From Rhizobium sp. CCGE531 (GTDB lineage: Bacteria > Pseudomonadota > Alphaproteobacteria > Rhizobiales > Rhizobiaceae): DNA of 64,000 nt. A program made the translations under genes and the position numbers. The DNA lies in assembly GCF_003627795.1 (NCBI RefSeq), contig NZ_CP032684.1:783001-847000 (forward strand), given 5' to 3'. Below are positions 44,386-52,870 of the stretch, piece after piece. The notes beneath the pieces were generated by a model, which saw nothing but the letters and a program-made list of their open reading frames with translations, did not search any database and had not been told where the DNA came from. Every line of letters begins with the position of its first letter. Position 1 is the first letter of the stretch.

Positions 44386-47300
44386 TCAGTTCGCCAGCAC
44401 CCTCTGCGACGGGAAGGTGATCTCGACCAGCGTGCCCTCGTTTGGGGCCGAGTTGATCGAGAAGGTTGCCCGGTTGGCGTCGACCATGGCCTTTGTCAGT
44501 GGCAGGCCGAGGCCGGTGCCGTCGCCGCGCTTGCGGGCATTGGTGGCCACCTGCCGGAAAGGTTTCATCGCCTGCTCGAGCTCCGAGCGCGTCATGCCGA
44601 CGCCGGTATCCCTGATGCGCATCACGACGTTGCCATTGCCCTCATAGGCAGTCGACACGACGATCTGGCCGCCCGACGGCGTGAAGCGGATGGCGTTGGA
44701 GAGGATGTTGAGCGCGATCTGCTTGATCGAGCGCAGGTCGGCGACGACATTCGGCACGGATTGCGACAGCGCCGTGCGGATGATGACGCGCTGGCTGTTG
44801 GCCTGCGGCTGCACCAGCGACACCGCTTCGGTGATCGCCTCGTTGAGACCGACGGAAGCGAAATCCAGGTCCATCTCGCCAGCCTCGATCTTGGAGATAT
44901 CGAGGAGATCGTTGACGATGTCGAGCACATGGCGCCCGGAGCGGCCGATATCGGTCGCATATTCGACGTAGCGCGAATGGCCGATCGGCCCGAAGCGTTC
45001 GCCGGCCATCATGTCGGAAAAGCCGATGATGGCATTGAGCGGCGTACGGATTTCATGGCTGACGCGGGCGAGGAAGTCCGTCTTGTGGGCATTGGCGGTT
45101 TCGGCGGCACGTTTGGCGTTGCGCAGTTCCTCTTCGGTGCGCTTCCATTGCGTGATGTCGCGGATGACGGCACAGTAGCCGTTCGAGGAATTCAGCCGGC
45201 CCATGGTCATGAAGAGCGGCACGAAGCCGCCGGACGCCTCGCGGCCGATCACTTCGCGGCCGTCATTGAGCACGCTGGCGACGCCATGGCCCGAAAGGCC
45301 GCCGAGATAATCGAGCACCGCCTTCTGGCTCTCATGGGCAAACAGCATGACGAAGGGTTTGCCGCGCGTTTCCTGGTCGTCGTAGTTGAAGAGGGCGCTG
45401 GCCGACCGGTTCATCGAGCGGATCTCACCGTCCTGGCCGATGATGATCACGCCATCCGTTGCCGTCTCCAGCGTCGAGCGCAGCTCCTCGATCTCCACCT
45501 GCAGCTTCGCGACCTTCTCGACGATGCGATCCGGGCGTGCCTCTTCGGGAACGGACTGCGGTGACGGTGCCGGCGGCTCGCTTCTTTCCACCGGCATCAG
45601 CGCCAGCATCAATGCCGTGCCGTCTTCCCAGCGGATCGACTGCAGCCGTGCCGTGACCGGCACCAGCGCGTCGTCGGCGCGCACGACCATCATCGTGCCG
45701 GGCTGTTCGGTCTTGCCCTCCAGATCGTTGCGCTGCAGCAGCGCGTCCAGCCCGCCGATCTGCTCGAGATCGTCGAGGTTCTCATAGCCGGTCAGCCGCA
45801 GGAACTCCGGATTGCCGTGGATCAGGCGATCGCCGGCATGGATAAGGATCGCGAGCGGCAGCTGATCGACGATCTCGGAAGACAGGCCCGTGCGCATCTT
45901 CACGCGTGGCGGAATAGCGGTGTTCAGGACGTCAAGCGGATCGAAATCTTCCTCCGGCTCGGCGGAAGCGGCCGGGTTTTCGGCGTGAGCACTGTTGCCC
46001 GTTTCAAGGCTATCGTCATCCGTGGCCTCGACCAGCTTCACGACCGGTTTGGATGCATCCTCTTCAGCGCCCGAGGCCGTTGTCTGTTCGTCCTGGACGT
46101 GGTCGTTTCCATCAGTCGGCTCGGCCACATCGGACAGGATCTCGTCGGCCGCATTCGGCTGCGGGGCAATATCGGCATCGTCCTCGTGCTGCTCGTCGTG
46201 CGGTTGCTCCGTGGGCGGCTCCGTGCGTTTGCCAAAGGGCTCAAGCTGTCGCGCGATCTCCCGGAAGGCGGCCTGCTCGCTGAGCGAAAGGCCGGCTTGC
46301 GTCAAGGTTCGGCGTTCATGCAGGCGAACCACCTTGTCCGATTCACGCCGGTTCGGCGTTTCCGATATCCGCAGGGCAGGCGGTTCGTGGTGCTCGGCGG
46401 CAACATCTCCCGCCGCTTCATGCGCCAAGCTCTCCACCTCTTCCATCGCCACCGGAGCCTCGGGCTCGGAAGCCGTCGGCTCCTGCGGAACCACCTCCGC
46501 TTCCGCTGACGGATCGGCGAGGCCGTCCCCTTTGCCGAGACCCATTTTGCCGAGACCCATGCCGCGTTTCATCGGGTCGTCGATCGCGTCTGCCATGCGC
46601 ACGACGCCAAAGCCTCTGAAACCGTCGAATTCGCGGCTGCGCGTATAGGTCGGCAGGGCGGCGAGATCGACCGGCACCATCAGGCTTGTGCCTTCCACCG
46701 GCCAATAGATCGTCCGGCCAGACCATGTATCGCGCCGCGCCAGCAATTCCGCGATCTTGCGGTCCGGGTCGAGATTGAAGCGCTGGGCGACATCGACGAA
46801 GGCCGCGCCCGCGATCTCGGCCGCATGGGGACCGACCGCATCGGCGAATTCGCGGGAAACTTCGCTGAACCGGCCCGCCGCATCGATCTTCCAGACGAAG
46901 CGTGTGGCGCGCCCATTGCGGTGGAAGGCGAAGCCCTCGGCAGGATGATCTTCGGAGGCCGAGCTTTCCGATGGAGCCTCCTCAACATGCACGGGGACAT
47001 GCCTGGCAGGCTCTTCGTCGTTGGTTGCGGCTTGTTCCCGCGGCTCCCCGGCATGAAGGGCCGCTTCGCCATCCGCCTCGTTTGCGCCATTCGTCAGCAC
47101 CTGCGCGTGCATATCCTCGCCCGTGCCTTCCGCATGCGGCGTCGCTTCCTGCTGCTCGTCCGAGCGATCTTCCGGCGGCTCGTCCAGTTCTTCGATATCA
47201 GCCACGGCCTCGATGACATCGCCGAAGGGCACTTCCTCGGCAGGCTTTGCGGCTTCATCCGCCGCCGCTTCGAGCTCCTCACGCACCCCTTCCGTCTGCG

Positions 47301-48033
47301 GTTCAATTGCGGCGGATAGGGTCGAGCCAGCTTTTTCGTTGCGGTCCTCCGCCGGATCGAGGCGGCCCATGATGGCCTCGACGACAAATAGCAGATGCAG
47401 GGCCGGAATTTCTGATAGCTTGCCGATGGCGGCGGGCAAATAGCCATGACCGGTCGAGATCGGCCGCTTGATCAGCCGATCCGGCTGGGCGCCGGCCATG
47501 GTCGTCAGCATCCGCGCCGTCTGCGGCGTCACGCCGAGTGCGCTGAAACCAGCGGATGCGGCAATGACTTCGCCGTCGCGGCCGATGACGGCCATGTGCG
47601 TATCGGGATCGTCGAACCCGTCGATCATGCGCCTGGCGCATTCGGCTGACGCCAGCGGCTTCGATGAGACCGGAGAAGAAAACAGCACAGCCTCTTCGCC
47701 GGCTTGGATGCGGATAAGCTCGACGGCCGCGTTGACCACTGCTCGTTGGAAGCCCGAGGCCATGCGGATCAGGAAGGTGCGCTGGTCGCCGACCGCGCCG
47801 AGGCCGCGCGCCGTTGCGTCGACCTGGCGGAACGAGACGTCGCCGGGCTTCGGCCCTTGTTCGACAAAATCATAGATGATGTCATAGCCGAAGAGGTTGG
47901 CGCCGGCGCCATTGGCCCAGAGCACGCGATCCATGCCGGTTGAGAACATAACCATGGCTTCACCGCGCGCGAAACGCTCCCGAACGCGCGGATGCACGGC
48001 AATGTCAATGAATGGATATTGAATTGCGGGCAT
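44386..48033 (-). CDS. PdhS/PleC/DivJ-type sensor histidine kinase
   Basis: A 1215-residue soluble kinase without membrane segments. The N-terminal part (about 1-220: YPFIDIAVHPRVRERFARGEAMVMFS, then MDRVLWANGAGANLFGYD) resembles the sensory half of Brucella PdhS. Acidic low-complexity linkers follow (about 230-370 and 510-690, rich in E, D, A and P). Two PAS domains are at about 713-825 and 848-970. The kinase core has ARVSHEIRTPLNAIIGFSDMM with His993, LSNAIRFTPSGG (N box), RIRDTGVGM and GDGTGLGLPLTKAMVD. The GERFGPIGHSRYVEYATDIGRSG stretch is typical of the DivJ/PleC/PdhS branch that acts on DivK in cell-cycle polarity. Divergent to the phasin gene. Confidence 0.85.
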   Translation of the reverse strand: MPAIQYPFIDIAVHPRVRERFARGEAMVMFSTGMDRVLWANGAGANLFGYDIIYDFVEQGPKPGDVSFRQVDATARGLGAVGDQRTFLIRMASGFQRAVVNAAVELIRIQAGEEAVLFSSPVSSKPLASAECARRMIDGFDDPDTHMAVIGRDGEVIAASAGFSALGVTPQTARMLTTMAGAQPDRLIKRPISTGHGYLPAAIGKLSEIPALHLLFVVEAIMGRLDPAEDRNEKAGSTLSAAIEPQTEGVREELEAAADEAAKPAEEVPFGDVIEAVADIEELDEPPEDRSDEQQEATPHAEGTGEDMHAQVLTNGANEADGEAALHAGEPREQAATNDEEPARHVPVHVEEAPSESSASEDHPAEGFAFHRNGRATRFVWKIDAAGRFSEVSREFADAVGPHAAEIAGAAFVDVAQRFNLDPDRKIAELLARRDTWSGRTIYWPVEGTSLMVPVDLAALPTYTRSREFDGFRGFGVVRMADAIDDPMKRGMGLGKMGLGKGDGLADPSAEAEVVPQEPTASEPEAPVAMEEVESLAHEAAGDVAAEHHEPPALRISETPNRRESDKVVRLHERRTLTQAGLSLSEQAAFREIARQLEPFGKRTEPPTEQPHDEQHEDDADIAPQPNAADEILSDVAEPTDGNDHVQDEQTTASGAEEDASKPVVKLVEATDDDSLETGNSAHAENPAASAEPEEDFDPLDVLNTAIPPRVKMRTGLSSEIVDQLPLAILIHAGDRLIHGNPEFLRLTGYENLDDLEQIGGLDALLQRNDLEGKTEQPGTMMVVRADDALVPVTARLQSIRWEDGTALMLALMPVERSEPPAPSPQSVPEEARPDRIVEKVAKLQVEIEELRSTLETATDGVIIIGQDGEIRSMNRSASALFNYDDQETRGKPFVMLFAHESQKAVLDYLGGLSGHGVASVLNDGREVIGREASGGFVPLFMTMGRLNSSNGYCAVIRDITQWKRTEEELRNAKRAAETANAHKTDFLARVSHEIRTPLNAIIGFSDMMAGERFGPIGHSRYVEYATDIGRSGRHVLDIVNDLLDISKIEAGEMDLDFASVGLNEAITEAVSLVQPQANSQRVIIRTALSQSVPNVVADLRSIKQIALNILSNAIRFTPSGGQIVVSTAYEGNGNVVMRIRDTGVGMTRSELEQAMKPFRQVATNARKRGDGTGLGLPLTKAMVDANRATFSINSAPNEGTLVEITFPSQRVLAN

Positions 48034-48149
48034 TTTCCAACCTGTTTTGCGGGCGTGACCGCCTCTCTTGCTTTAACGGTTTATTAATAACGGCGCCCCG
48101 CTTTTCGGTCCAGCGAAGGGCTCATTTTTCGACCGGAAAGGTTAACGCC

Positions 48150-48182
48150 TTGTGCGTCGCACAAATATGTTGCACCGCACAA
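48150..48182 (+). promoter_or_regulatory. Two PhaR-like TGC-N3-GCA elements before the phasin gene
   Basis: TTGTGCGTCGCACAA (48150-48164) is a perfect palindrome with TGC-GTC-GCA at its heart; TTGCACCGCACAA (48170-48182) repeats the TGC-N3-GCA layout 18 bases on. A TATATTATATAG stretch just downstream may be the -10. TGC/GCA-rich sites are the known targets of PhaR (AniA in rhizobia), the repressor of phasin genes. Confidence 0.65.
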
Positions 48183-48254
48183 TTTTTTATATTATATAGA
48201 CCTCACACAGTTCACGGCGGGCGCCTCAGAGAGGCCCCTTTTAGGAGCGTAATC

Positions 48255-48701
48255 ATGGCTACTGTAAAGAAAGACGACGTTTTTTCAACGGCTGCATTCG
48301 ATCCGTCCAAGTTCTCCGAAACCTTCCGCGACTTCGCTGAAAAGGGCGCTGCCCAGTCCAAGGACGCCTTCGCAAAGCTGAAGGCTGCGACCGAGGAAGC
48401 TGGCAAGACGGTTGAGGCAACCGTGCAGACCGCACAGTCCGGTTCCGTGGAAATCGGCCTCAAGGCGATCGACGTTCTGCGCACCAATGCCGAAAGCTCG
48501 CTCGCCCACATGGAAGCCCTGCTTCGCGTCAAGTCGGTTGCCGAACTCTTCGAACTTCAGACCGCCTTCATCCGCAAGCAGGCCGAAGTCACCGTCGAGC
48601 AGGCCAAGTCCATCCAGGACACCACCAAGAAGGTTGCCGAAAAGCTGGCAAAGCCTGCCAAGGACGCCGCTGAAAAGGCAATGGCCTCCTTCAAGGCCTA
48701 A
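48255..48701 (+). CDS. phaP: Phasin family protein
   Basis: A 148-residue, nearly all-helical amphipathic protein that coats polyhydroxybutyrate granules. Family features: FSETFRDFAEKGAAQSKDAF, GSVEIGLKAIDVLRTNAESSLAHMEALLRVKSVAELFELQTAFIRKQAE and an Ala/Lys-rich tail (KKVAEKLAKPAKDAAEKAM). ATG at 48255 has AGGAG 7 bases upstream; an open frame extends upstream without one. The promoter carries two TGC-N3-GCA elements, and a long terminator follows. With acetoacetyl-CoA synthetase in the same window it points to active PHB metabolism. Confidence 0.9.
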   Translation: MATVKKDDVFSTAAFDPSKFSETFRDFAEKGAAQSKDAFAKLKAATEEAGKTVEATVQTAQSGSVEIGLKAIDVLRTNAESSLAHMEALLRVKSVAELFELQTAFIRKQAEVTVEQAKSIQDTTKKVAEKLAKPAKDAAEKAMASFKA

Positions 48702-48732
48702 TCATTTCCAATAAGCCTCCCAAGGCACGAAC

Positions 48733-48769
48733 GTCCCGTTCCCAGGTGAAAACCTGGGGCGGGACTTTT
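48733..48769 (+). terminator. Intrinsic terminator of the phasin gene
   Basis: GTCCCG-tt-CCCAGGT, loop GAAA, ACCTGGG-gc-GGGAC, followed by TTTT. A two-part stem 31 bases after the phasin stop codon. Confidence 0.85.
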
Positions 48770-48918
48770 CATTTCGGACGCGGCCCGCCTGGGCCAGCAT
48801 CTGGCGGCGGATCTTCGTTGGATATCTGCAAGCTTTTTTATGTTGCGGGGAGATAGGACTTGAAATAATTTCAAAGTCCTCGTATGTGACCCCCGATGAC
48901 GCGGCGACGCGATCATGT

Positions 48919-48995
48919 GCGGTTGTAGCTCAGTTGGTTAGAGCGCAGGTTTGTGGCACCTGAGGTCGGAGGTTCGAGACCCCCCAACCGTACCA
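48919..48995 (+). tRNA. tRNA-His (anticodon GTG)
   Basis: A 77-base cloverleaf with encoded CCA. Acceptor GCGGTTG pairs with CAACCGT (G1 opposite T72), D-arm TAGCTCAGTTGGTTAGAGC, anticodon stem CAGGT/ACCTG around TTGTGGC (anticodon GTG), T-arm GGAGGTTCGAGACCCC. The base before position 1 is T and the discriminator is A73, so it lacks the usual G-1:C73 pair of tRNA-His; alphaproteobacteria are known for this exception together with an unusual histidyl-tRNA synthetase. Confidence 0.95.
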
Positions 48996-49045
48996 TTTTC
49001 TCCACAATTCATCTTATGCATGGCTGACCCATCAGCTAGCTAAGC

Positions 49046-49192
49046 CTATTTCTTGTCTTCAGGCTTCTTCGACACGTGGCCCGGCGATATCGGATCGCTG
49101 GCGGGAAAAGTCTCTTCCAGCGCTTCCTCCAGGTAATCGTCCTGTTCCTTGCGCTCTTTCTCGCTCAGTTTCTGCTGCTTCTTGTCGTTCAT
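49046..49192 (-). CDS. Small conserved acidic/basic protein with a LEEALEETFPASDPIS motif
   Basis: A 48-residue soluble protein. The first half is highly charged (NDKKQQKLSEKERKEQDDY) and the centre carries LEEALEETFPASDPISP, a motif I associate with short hypothetical proteins of rhizobia and other alphaproteobacteria. The start ATG at 49192 has GAGGAG 8 bases before it, which sets it apart from the longer open frame reaching back to 49570. Function is unknown. Confidence 0.6.
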   Translation of the reverse strand: MNDKKQQKLSEKERKEQDDYLEEALEETFPASDPISPGHVSKKPEDKK

Positions 49193-49383
49193 CGTCCTGG
49201 CTCCTCGACCTCTCCCCGAAATACTAGGCTTCGCCCCGTCTTTGTCCAGCATCAAGGGGGTGAGCAACCGGGAACCCAAGCGGCGAATGCCACAGTGTTT
49301 CGGCCGCATGCCGAAATTATCTTGGAACCGTCCGCATCGCTCGTCGTTGTGTCCGTATCGGCAACGAGACGAAAGGAGCGGGC

Positions 49384-49593
49384 ATGTCTGTACCGAACGA
49401 GCCGATCCCCGAGTCGCCTCCGATACCGGAGCCGGGCTGGATGCCGAAGCCGCCGGTCGAAGAGCCGGAGCCCGACAGGCTGCCGGATGAGATTCCTGTT
49501 CCCAACCCGGATGAGAACGAGGAGCCGCCCAAGCATTCCGCTGTTCAGGCACTGCCACACGCGCCGTCATGGTGGACCAGTTTGGTGCCGTGA
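49384..49593 (+). CDS. Small proline/glutamate-rich protein
   Basis: A 69-residue protein starting at ATG 49384 with AGGAG 7 bases upstream. It is extremely rich in P and E, with repeated PEP, PPIPEP, EPEP and PNP units up to about residue 50, ending in a hydrophobic SWWTSLVP. It is intrinsically disordered by composition. No family or function recognised; the strong ribosome binding site is the main support for it being real. The minus strand is open over the same stretch but lacks such a site. Confidence 0.5.
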   Translation: MSVPNEPIPESPPIPEPGWMPKPPVEEPEPDRLPDEIPVPNPDENEEPPKHSAVQALPHAPSWWTSLVP

Positions 49594-49645
49594 GGTTGCC
49601 GAGGCACGGCGCTGCGAGCCGTGGGCGCGATTCCGCTGGCCCGTA

Positions 49646-50527
49646 TTACAAGAACATCCGCCGCTCTTCGCTCACCAGCTCCTGGAGGAAATCCGCAACC
49701 GTGCGCACGCGCACGAGGTCGCGAGCGCTTTCATGATAGGTCGTCCAGTAGGCCCGCTTGATGGAGACATCTGGCACGATGCGGTTGAGTTCCGGAAATT
49801 GCCTGGCGATGTAATCGTGCAGGATGCCGATGCCGGCGCCGGAGCGGACCGCTTCCGTCTGGCCGATGGCCGTGGAGATTTCGAAGGAGGCGTCCCAGCT
49901 GCGCATGATTTCGCCGGAGAAATTCAGCGACGCCGTGAAGATCAGGTCTTCGACATAGCCGATGCGAGGATGCAGCTTCAGCGCCTCGACGCTGTCGGGC
50001 AATCCGGCCTGCTCCAGATAGGCTTTCGAGGCGTAGAGACCGAGCGAGTAGTCCGTCAGCTTGGATGAGACCAGCCGACCCTGCTCGGGGCGCTCCAGCG
50101 TGATCGCGATATCGGCCTCGCGCTGGGACAGTGAAAAGGAGCGGGGAACGGGCACGAGCTGGATGCGCAGCTCGGGATAGCGGGCGATCAGCCGCCCGAG
50201 CCGCGGCGCGAGAAAGGAAACCCCGAAGCCATCGGGCGCCCCGATCCGCACCGTGCCTGTTATGGCGCTGTCGAGATGGCCGACGCTCGCCTGCGCGCGC
50301 AGCATCTCGGTTTCCATGCGTTCCGCCGCGTGCAGAAAAATCTCGCCTTCCGCCGTCAGGTCGCAGCCATTGGTGCGGCGCACCAGCAACCGCGTCTTCA
50401 GCCGTTCCTCCAGCGTCGTCACACGCCGGGAAAGGGTCGCATGGTTGACACCCAGCCGCTTCGAGGCCGCCAGGATCTGCCCGGTCCGTGCGACGGCGAG
50501 AAACATGCGGACATCATCCCAATCCAT
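49646..50527 (-). CDS. LysR-family regulator, divergent to mmsA
   Basis: A 293-residue regulator. The N-terminal helix-turn-helix (DWDDVRMFLAVARTGQILAASKRLGVNHATLSRRVTTLEERLKTRLL) is followed by a typical substrate domain (GTVRIGAPDGFGVSFLAPRLGRLIARYPELRIQLV; QREADIAITLERPEQGRLVSSKL; AVRSGAGIGILHDYIARQFPEL). It is divergent to mmsA across 125 bases that carry an inverted repeat and a third half-site of TTTGCACA, so it most likely controls mmsA. Confidence 0.9.
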   Translation of the reverse strand: MDWDDVRMFLAVARTGQILAASKRLGVNHATLSRRVTTLEERLKTRLLVRRTNGCDLTAEGEIFLHAAERMETEMLRAQASVGHLDSAITGTVRIGAPDGFGVSFLAPRLGRLIARYPELRIQLVPVPRSFSLSQREADIAITLERPEQGRLVSSKLTDYSLGLYASKAYLEQAGLPDSVEALKLHPRIGYVEDLIFTASLNFSGEIMRSWDASFEISTAIGQTEAVRSGAGIGILHDYIARQFPELNRIVPDVSIKRAYWTTYHESARDLVRVRTVADFLQELVSEERRMFL

Positions 50528-50536
50528 TCACACATC

Positions 50537-50608
50537 CAATTTGCACATCTAGGACTTTAGTTTTTGCACAACGGTTGCTTATAACAGCTCATTGATTTGT
50601 GCAAATTG
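50537..50608. promoter_or_regulatory. Likely LysR binding region between the regulator and mmsA
   Basis: CAATTTGCACA (50537-50547) and TGTGCAAATTG (50598-50608) are perfect 11-bp inverted arms 50 bases apart; a third copy TTTGCACA lies at 50563-50570. Multiple spaced half-sites are the usual LysR arrangement. Confidence 0.7.
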
Positions 50609-50652
50609 AAGTGCGATCCTGTCACCATTGCAGAAAACGAGGAGGCACATCC

Positions 50653-52149
50653 ATGCGTGAGATCGGTCATTTCATCGGCGGCAAGCACGTCGCCGGCACC
50701 AGCGGGCGCATCAGCAAGGTCTACAACCCGGCAACCGGCGAAATGCAGGCGACCGTCGCGCTCGCCAGCGTCGAGGAACTCCGCGCCGCGGTTGAAAATG
50801 CCAAGGCCGCGCAGCCGAAATGGGCGGCCACCAATCCGCAGCGCCGCGCCCGCGTCTTCTTCAAGTTCGTCGAGCTTCTGAACAAGAACATGGATGAGCT
50901 TGCCACCCTGCTCTCCAAGGAGCACGGCAAGACGGTCGAAGATTCCAAGGGCGACGTCATTCGCGGCCTGGAAGTCTGCGAATTCGTCTGCGGCATCCCG
51001 CACCTGCAGAAGGGCGAGTTCACCGAAGGCGCAGGCCCGGCGATCGACATGTACTCCATCCGCCAGCCGGTCGGCGTCGGCGCGGGCATCACGCCGTTCA
51101 ACTTCCCGGCCATGATCCCGATGTGGATGTTCGCCCCGGCGATCGCCTGCGGCAACGCCTTCATCCTGAAGCCGTCCGAGCGTGATCCGTCCGTGCCGCT
51201 CCGCCTCGCCGAATTGATGATCGAAGCCGGTCTGCCGGCAGGCATCCTCAACGTCGTCAATGGCGACAAGGCCGCTGTCGACGCCATCCTGGCCGATCCG
51301 GATATCGCTGCCGTTTCCTTTGTCGGCTCCACGCCGATCGCCCGCTACGTCTATGGCACGGCTGCCATGAGCGGCAAGCGCGCCCAGTGCTTCGGCGGCG
51401 CCAAGAACCACATGATCATCATGCCCGACGCCGACATGGACCAGGCCGTCAACGCGCTGATGGGCGCCGGCTACGGTTCGGCCGGCGAGCGCTGCATGGC
51501 GGTATCGGTCGCGGTGCCTGTCGGCGACGACACGGCCAACCGCCTCGTCGAGAAGCTGGTGCCGAAGATCGAATCCCTGCGCATCGGCCCCTACACCGAC
51601 GACAAGGCCGATCTCGGCCCGCTCGTCACCAAGGATGCCTATAATCGCGTCAACGGCCTGATCAATCGCGGCGTCGAGGAAGGCGCAAAGCTCGTCGTCG
51701 ACGGCCGCGGCTTCAAGCTGCAGGGCTATGAAGACGGCTACTTCGTCGGCGGCACGCTGTTCGACCACGTCAAGCCTGATATGGACATCTACAAGACCGA
51801 GATCTTCGGGCCGGTTCTCTCGGTCGTTCGCGCCAAGAACTACGAGGAAGCGCTCGAGCTGCCGATGAAGCACGAATACGGCAACGGCGTCGCCATCTAC
51901 ACCCGTGACGGCGATGCGGCCCGCGATTTCGCCTCGCGCATCAACATCGGCATGATCGGCGTCAACGTTCCGATCCCGGTTCCGCTTGCCTATCACTCCT
52001 TCGGCGGCTGGAAGGCTTCGAGCTTCGGCGATCTCAACCAGCACGGCACGGACTCCATCAAGTTCTGGACGCGCACGAAGACGATCACCGCCCGCTGGCC
52101 CTCCGGCATCAAGGACGGTGCCGAATTCGTCATGCCGACGATGAAATAA
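50653..52149 (+). CDS. mmsA: Methylmalonate-semialdehyde dehydrogenase, CoA-acylating
   Basis: A 498-residue cytosolic aldehyde dehydrogenase that converts (methyl)malonate semialdehyde to propionyl- or acetyl-CoA with CoA and NAD, in valine and myo-inositol breakdown. Motifs: ITPFNFPAMIPMWMFAPAIACGNAFILKPSERDP, SFVGSTPIARYVY, CFGGAKNHMIIMPDADMD and GYGSAGERCMAVSVAVPVG with catalytic Cys281; the closing part is FGGWKASSFGDLNQHG. It is MmsA/IolA-like. ATG at 50653 has GGAGG upstream. A strong terminator follows, so it is monocistronic and controlled by the divergent LysR. Confidence 0.94.
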   Translation: MREIGHFIGGKHVAGTSGRISKVYNPATGEMQATVALASVEELRAAVENAKAAQPKWAATNPQRRARVFFKFVELLNKNMDELATLLSKEHGKTVEDSKGDVIRGLEVCEFVCGIPHLQKGEFTEGAGPAIDMYSIRQPVGVGAGITPFNFPAMIPMWMFAPAIACGNAFILKPSERDPSVPLRLAELMIEAGLPAGILNVVNGDKAAVDAILADPDIAAVSFVGSTPIARYVYGTAAMSGKRAQCFGGAKNHMIIMPDADMDQAVNALMGAGYGSAGERCMAVSVAVPVGDDTANRLVEKLVPKIESLRIGPYTDDKADLGPLVTKDAYNRVNGLINRGVEEGAKLVVDGRGFKLQGYEDGYFVGGTLFDHVKPDMDIYKTEIFGPVLSVVRAKNYEEALELPMKHEYGNGVAIYTRDGDAARDFASRINIGMIGVNVPIPVPLAYHSFGGWKASSFGDLNQHGTDSIKFWTRTKTITARWPSGIKDGAEFVMPTMK

Positions 52150-52175
52150 GTGCTGCAATTTTGAGCTGATATCGA

Positions 52176-52209
52176 CCGCCGCCCGGCACGCTCCGGGCGG
52201 CGGTTTTTT
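52176..52209 (+). terminator. Intrinsic terminator of mmsA
   Basis: CCGCCGCCCGG, loop CACGCT, CCGGGCGGCGG: perfect 11-bp stem followed by six T's, 26 bases after the stop codon. Confidence 0.9.
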
Positions 52210-52261
52210 ATTGCGCTTGTTTTCGCTAAACTGATCTTGTCTGCGCTTTTGTTTTGCTTTA

Positions 52262-52276
52262 GAACAAAACAAGAAC
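52262..52276. promoter_or_regulatory. Candidate LexA (SOS) box
   Basis: GAAC (52262-52265), seven bases, GAAC (52273-52276): an exact match to the alphaproteobacterial LexA site GTTC-N7-GTTC read on the other strand. It lies 17 bases before the VOC-protein start codon and overlaps an 8-bp inverted repeat TTGTTTTG/CAAAACAA (52249-52272). Confidence 0.65.
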
Positions 52277-52293
52277 AATGGGAGGACTGCTTG

Positions 52294-52641
52294 ATGTCCG
52301 CGACCTATCAGATCGATTATCTTGAATTTCCGTCGAAAGATGGCTTGAAGACCCGCCGCTTCTTCGAGGAGGCCTTCGAGTGGAGCTTTGTCAGCTACGG
52401 GCCGACCTACCACGTGATCGAAGCGGCCGGGATCGATGCCGGCATAGACGGTGATGCGGGGGAGGCAGCCGGCGCGCCGTTACCCGTGGTGCGCACGACC
52501 GATCTGGAAGCGGCTCAGCGAGCGGTCGAATTCGCTGGCGGCGTCATAACCCGTTCAGCCTTCGATTTTCCGGGTGGCCGCCGGTTCCATTTTTGCGAGC
52601 CGGGCGGCTGCGAAATGGCCGTCTGGGTTTCCGCGCCCTGA
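52294..52641 (+). CDS. VOC-superfamily (glyoxalase/bleomycin-resistance-like) protein
   Basis: A 115-residue single-domain protein with the betaalphabetabetabeta fold of the vicinal-oxygen-chelate family: YQIDYLEFPSKDGLKTRRFFEEAFEWSF at the start, VVRTTDLEAAQRAVEFAGGVIT in the middle and GGRRFHFCEPGGCEMAVW at the end. The last motif supplies a metal-ligand Glu. Start ATG at 52294 has GGGAGGA 8 bases upstream. The substrate cannot be told. A LexA-type box directly upstream suggests DNA-damage induction, which would suit a drug- or adduct-handling role; that is inference. Confidence 0.8.
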   Translation: MSATYQIDYLEFPSKDGLKTRRFFEEAFEWSFVSYGPTYHVIEAAGIDAGIDGDAGEAAGAPLPVVRTTDLEAAQRAVEFAGGVITRSAFDFPGGRRFHFCEPGGCEMAVWVSAP

Positions 52642-52870
52642 ATATCCAAGCCGGAATGTCATTAGGGTTGCATCTCCCTGGACTATTTGCTCCGTGGCAA
52701 GGTCAAATGCCACCGAGGGATATTTTTCCGTTGATCGGCGCTCGATTTCCTGCTTTCAAATGCAACGGTAAGGCGAGTGATGTGTCGCGCAACACATCTC
52801 CGGGCGGCTCGTGTTCATATGGCATGCTTCTGGGAAAAGCTCGTCCTCTCGTGGGGTAGGGGATTACTAC

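Noticed and set aside
49193..49570. Longer minus-strand frame upstream of the 48-residue protein
   Set aside because: The ATG at 49192 has its own good ribosome binding site, and the upstream part is Pro/Arg/Ser-rich sequence typical of a shadow frame.
50557..52413. 618-codon minus-strand frame over mmsA
   Set aside because: Shadow of mmsA, which has complete aldehyde dehydrogenase motifs and a proper start.
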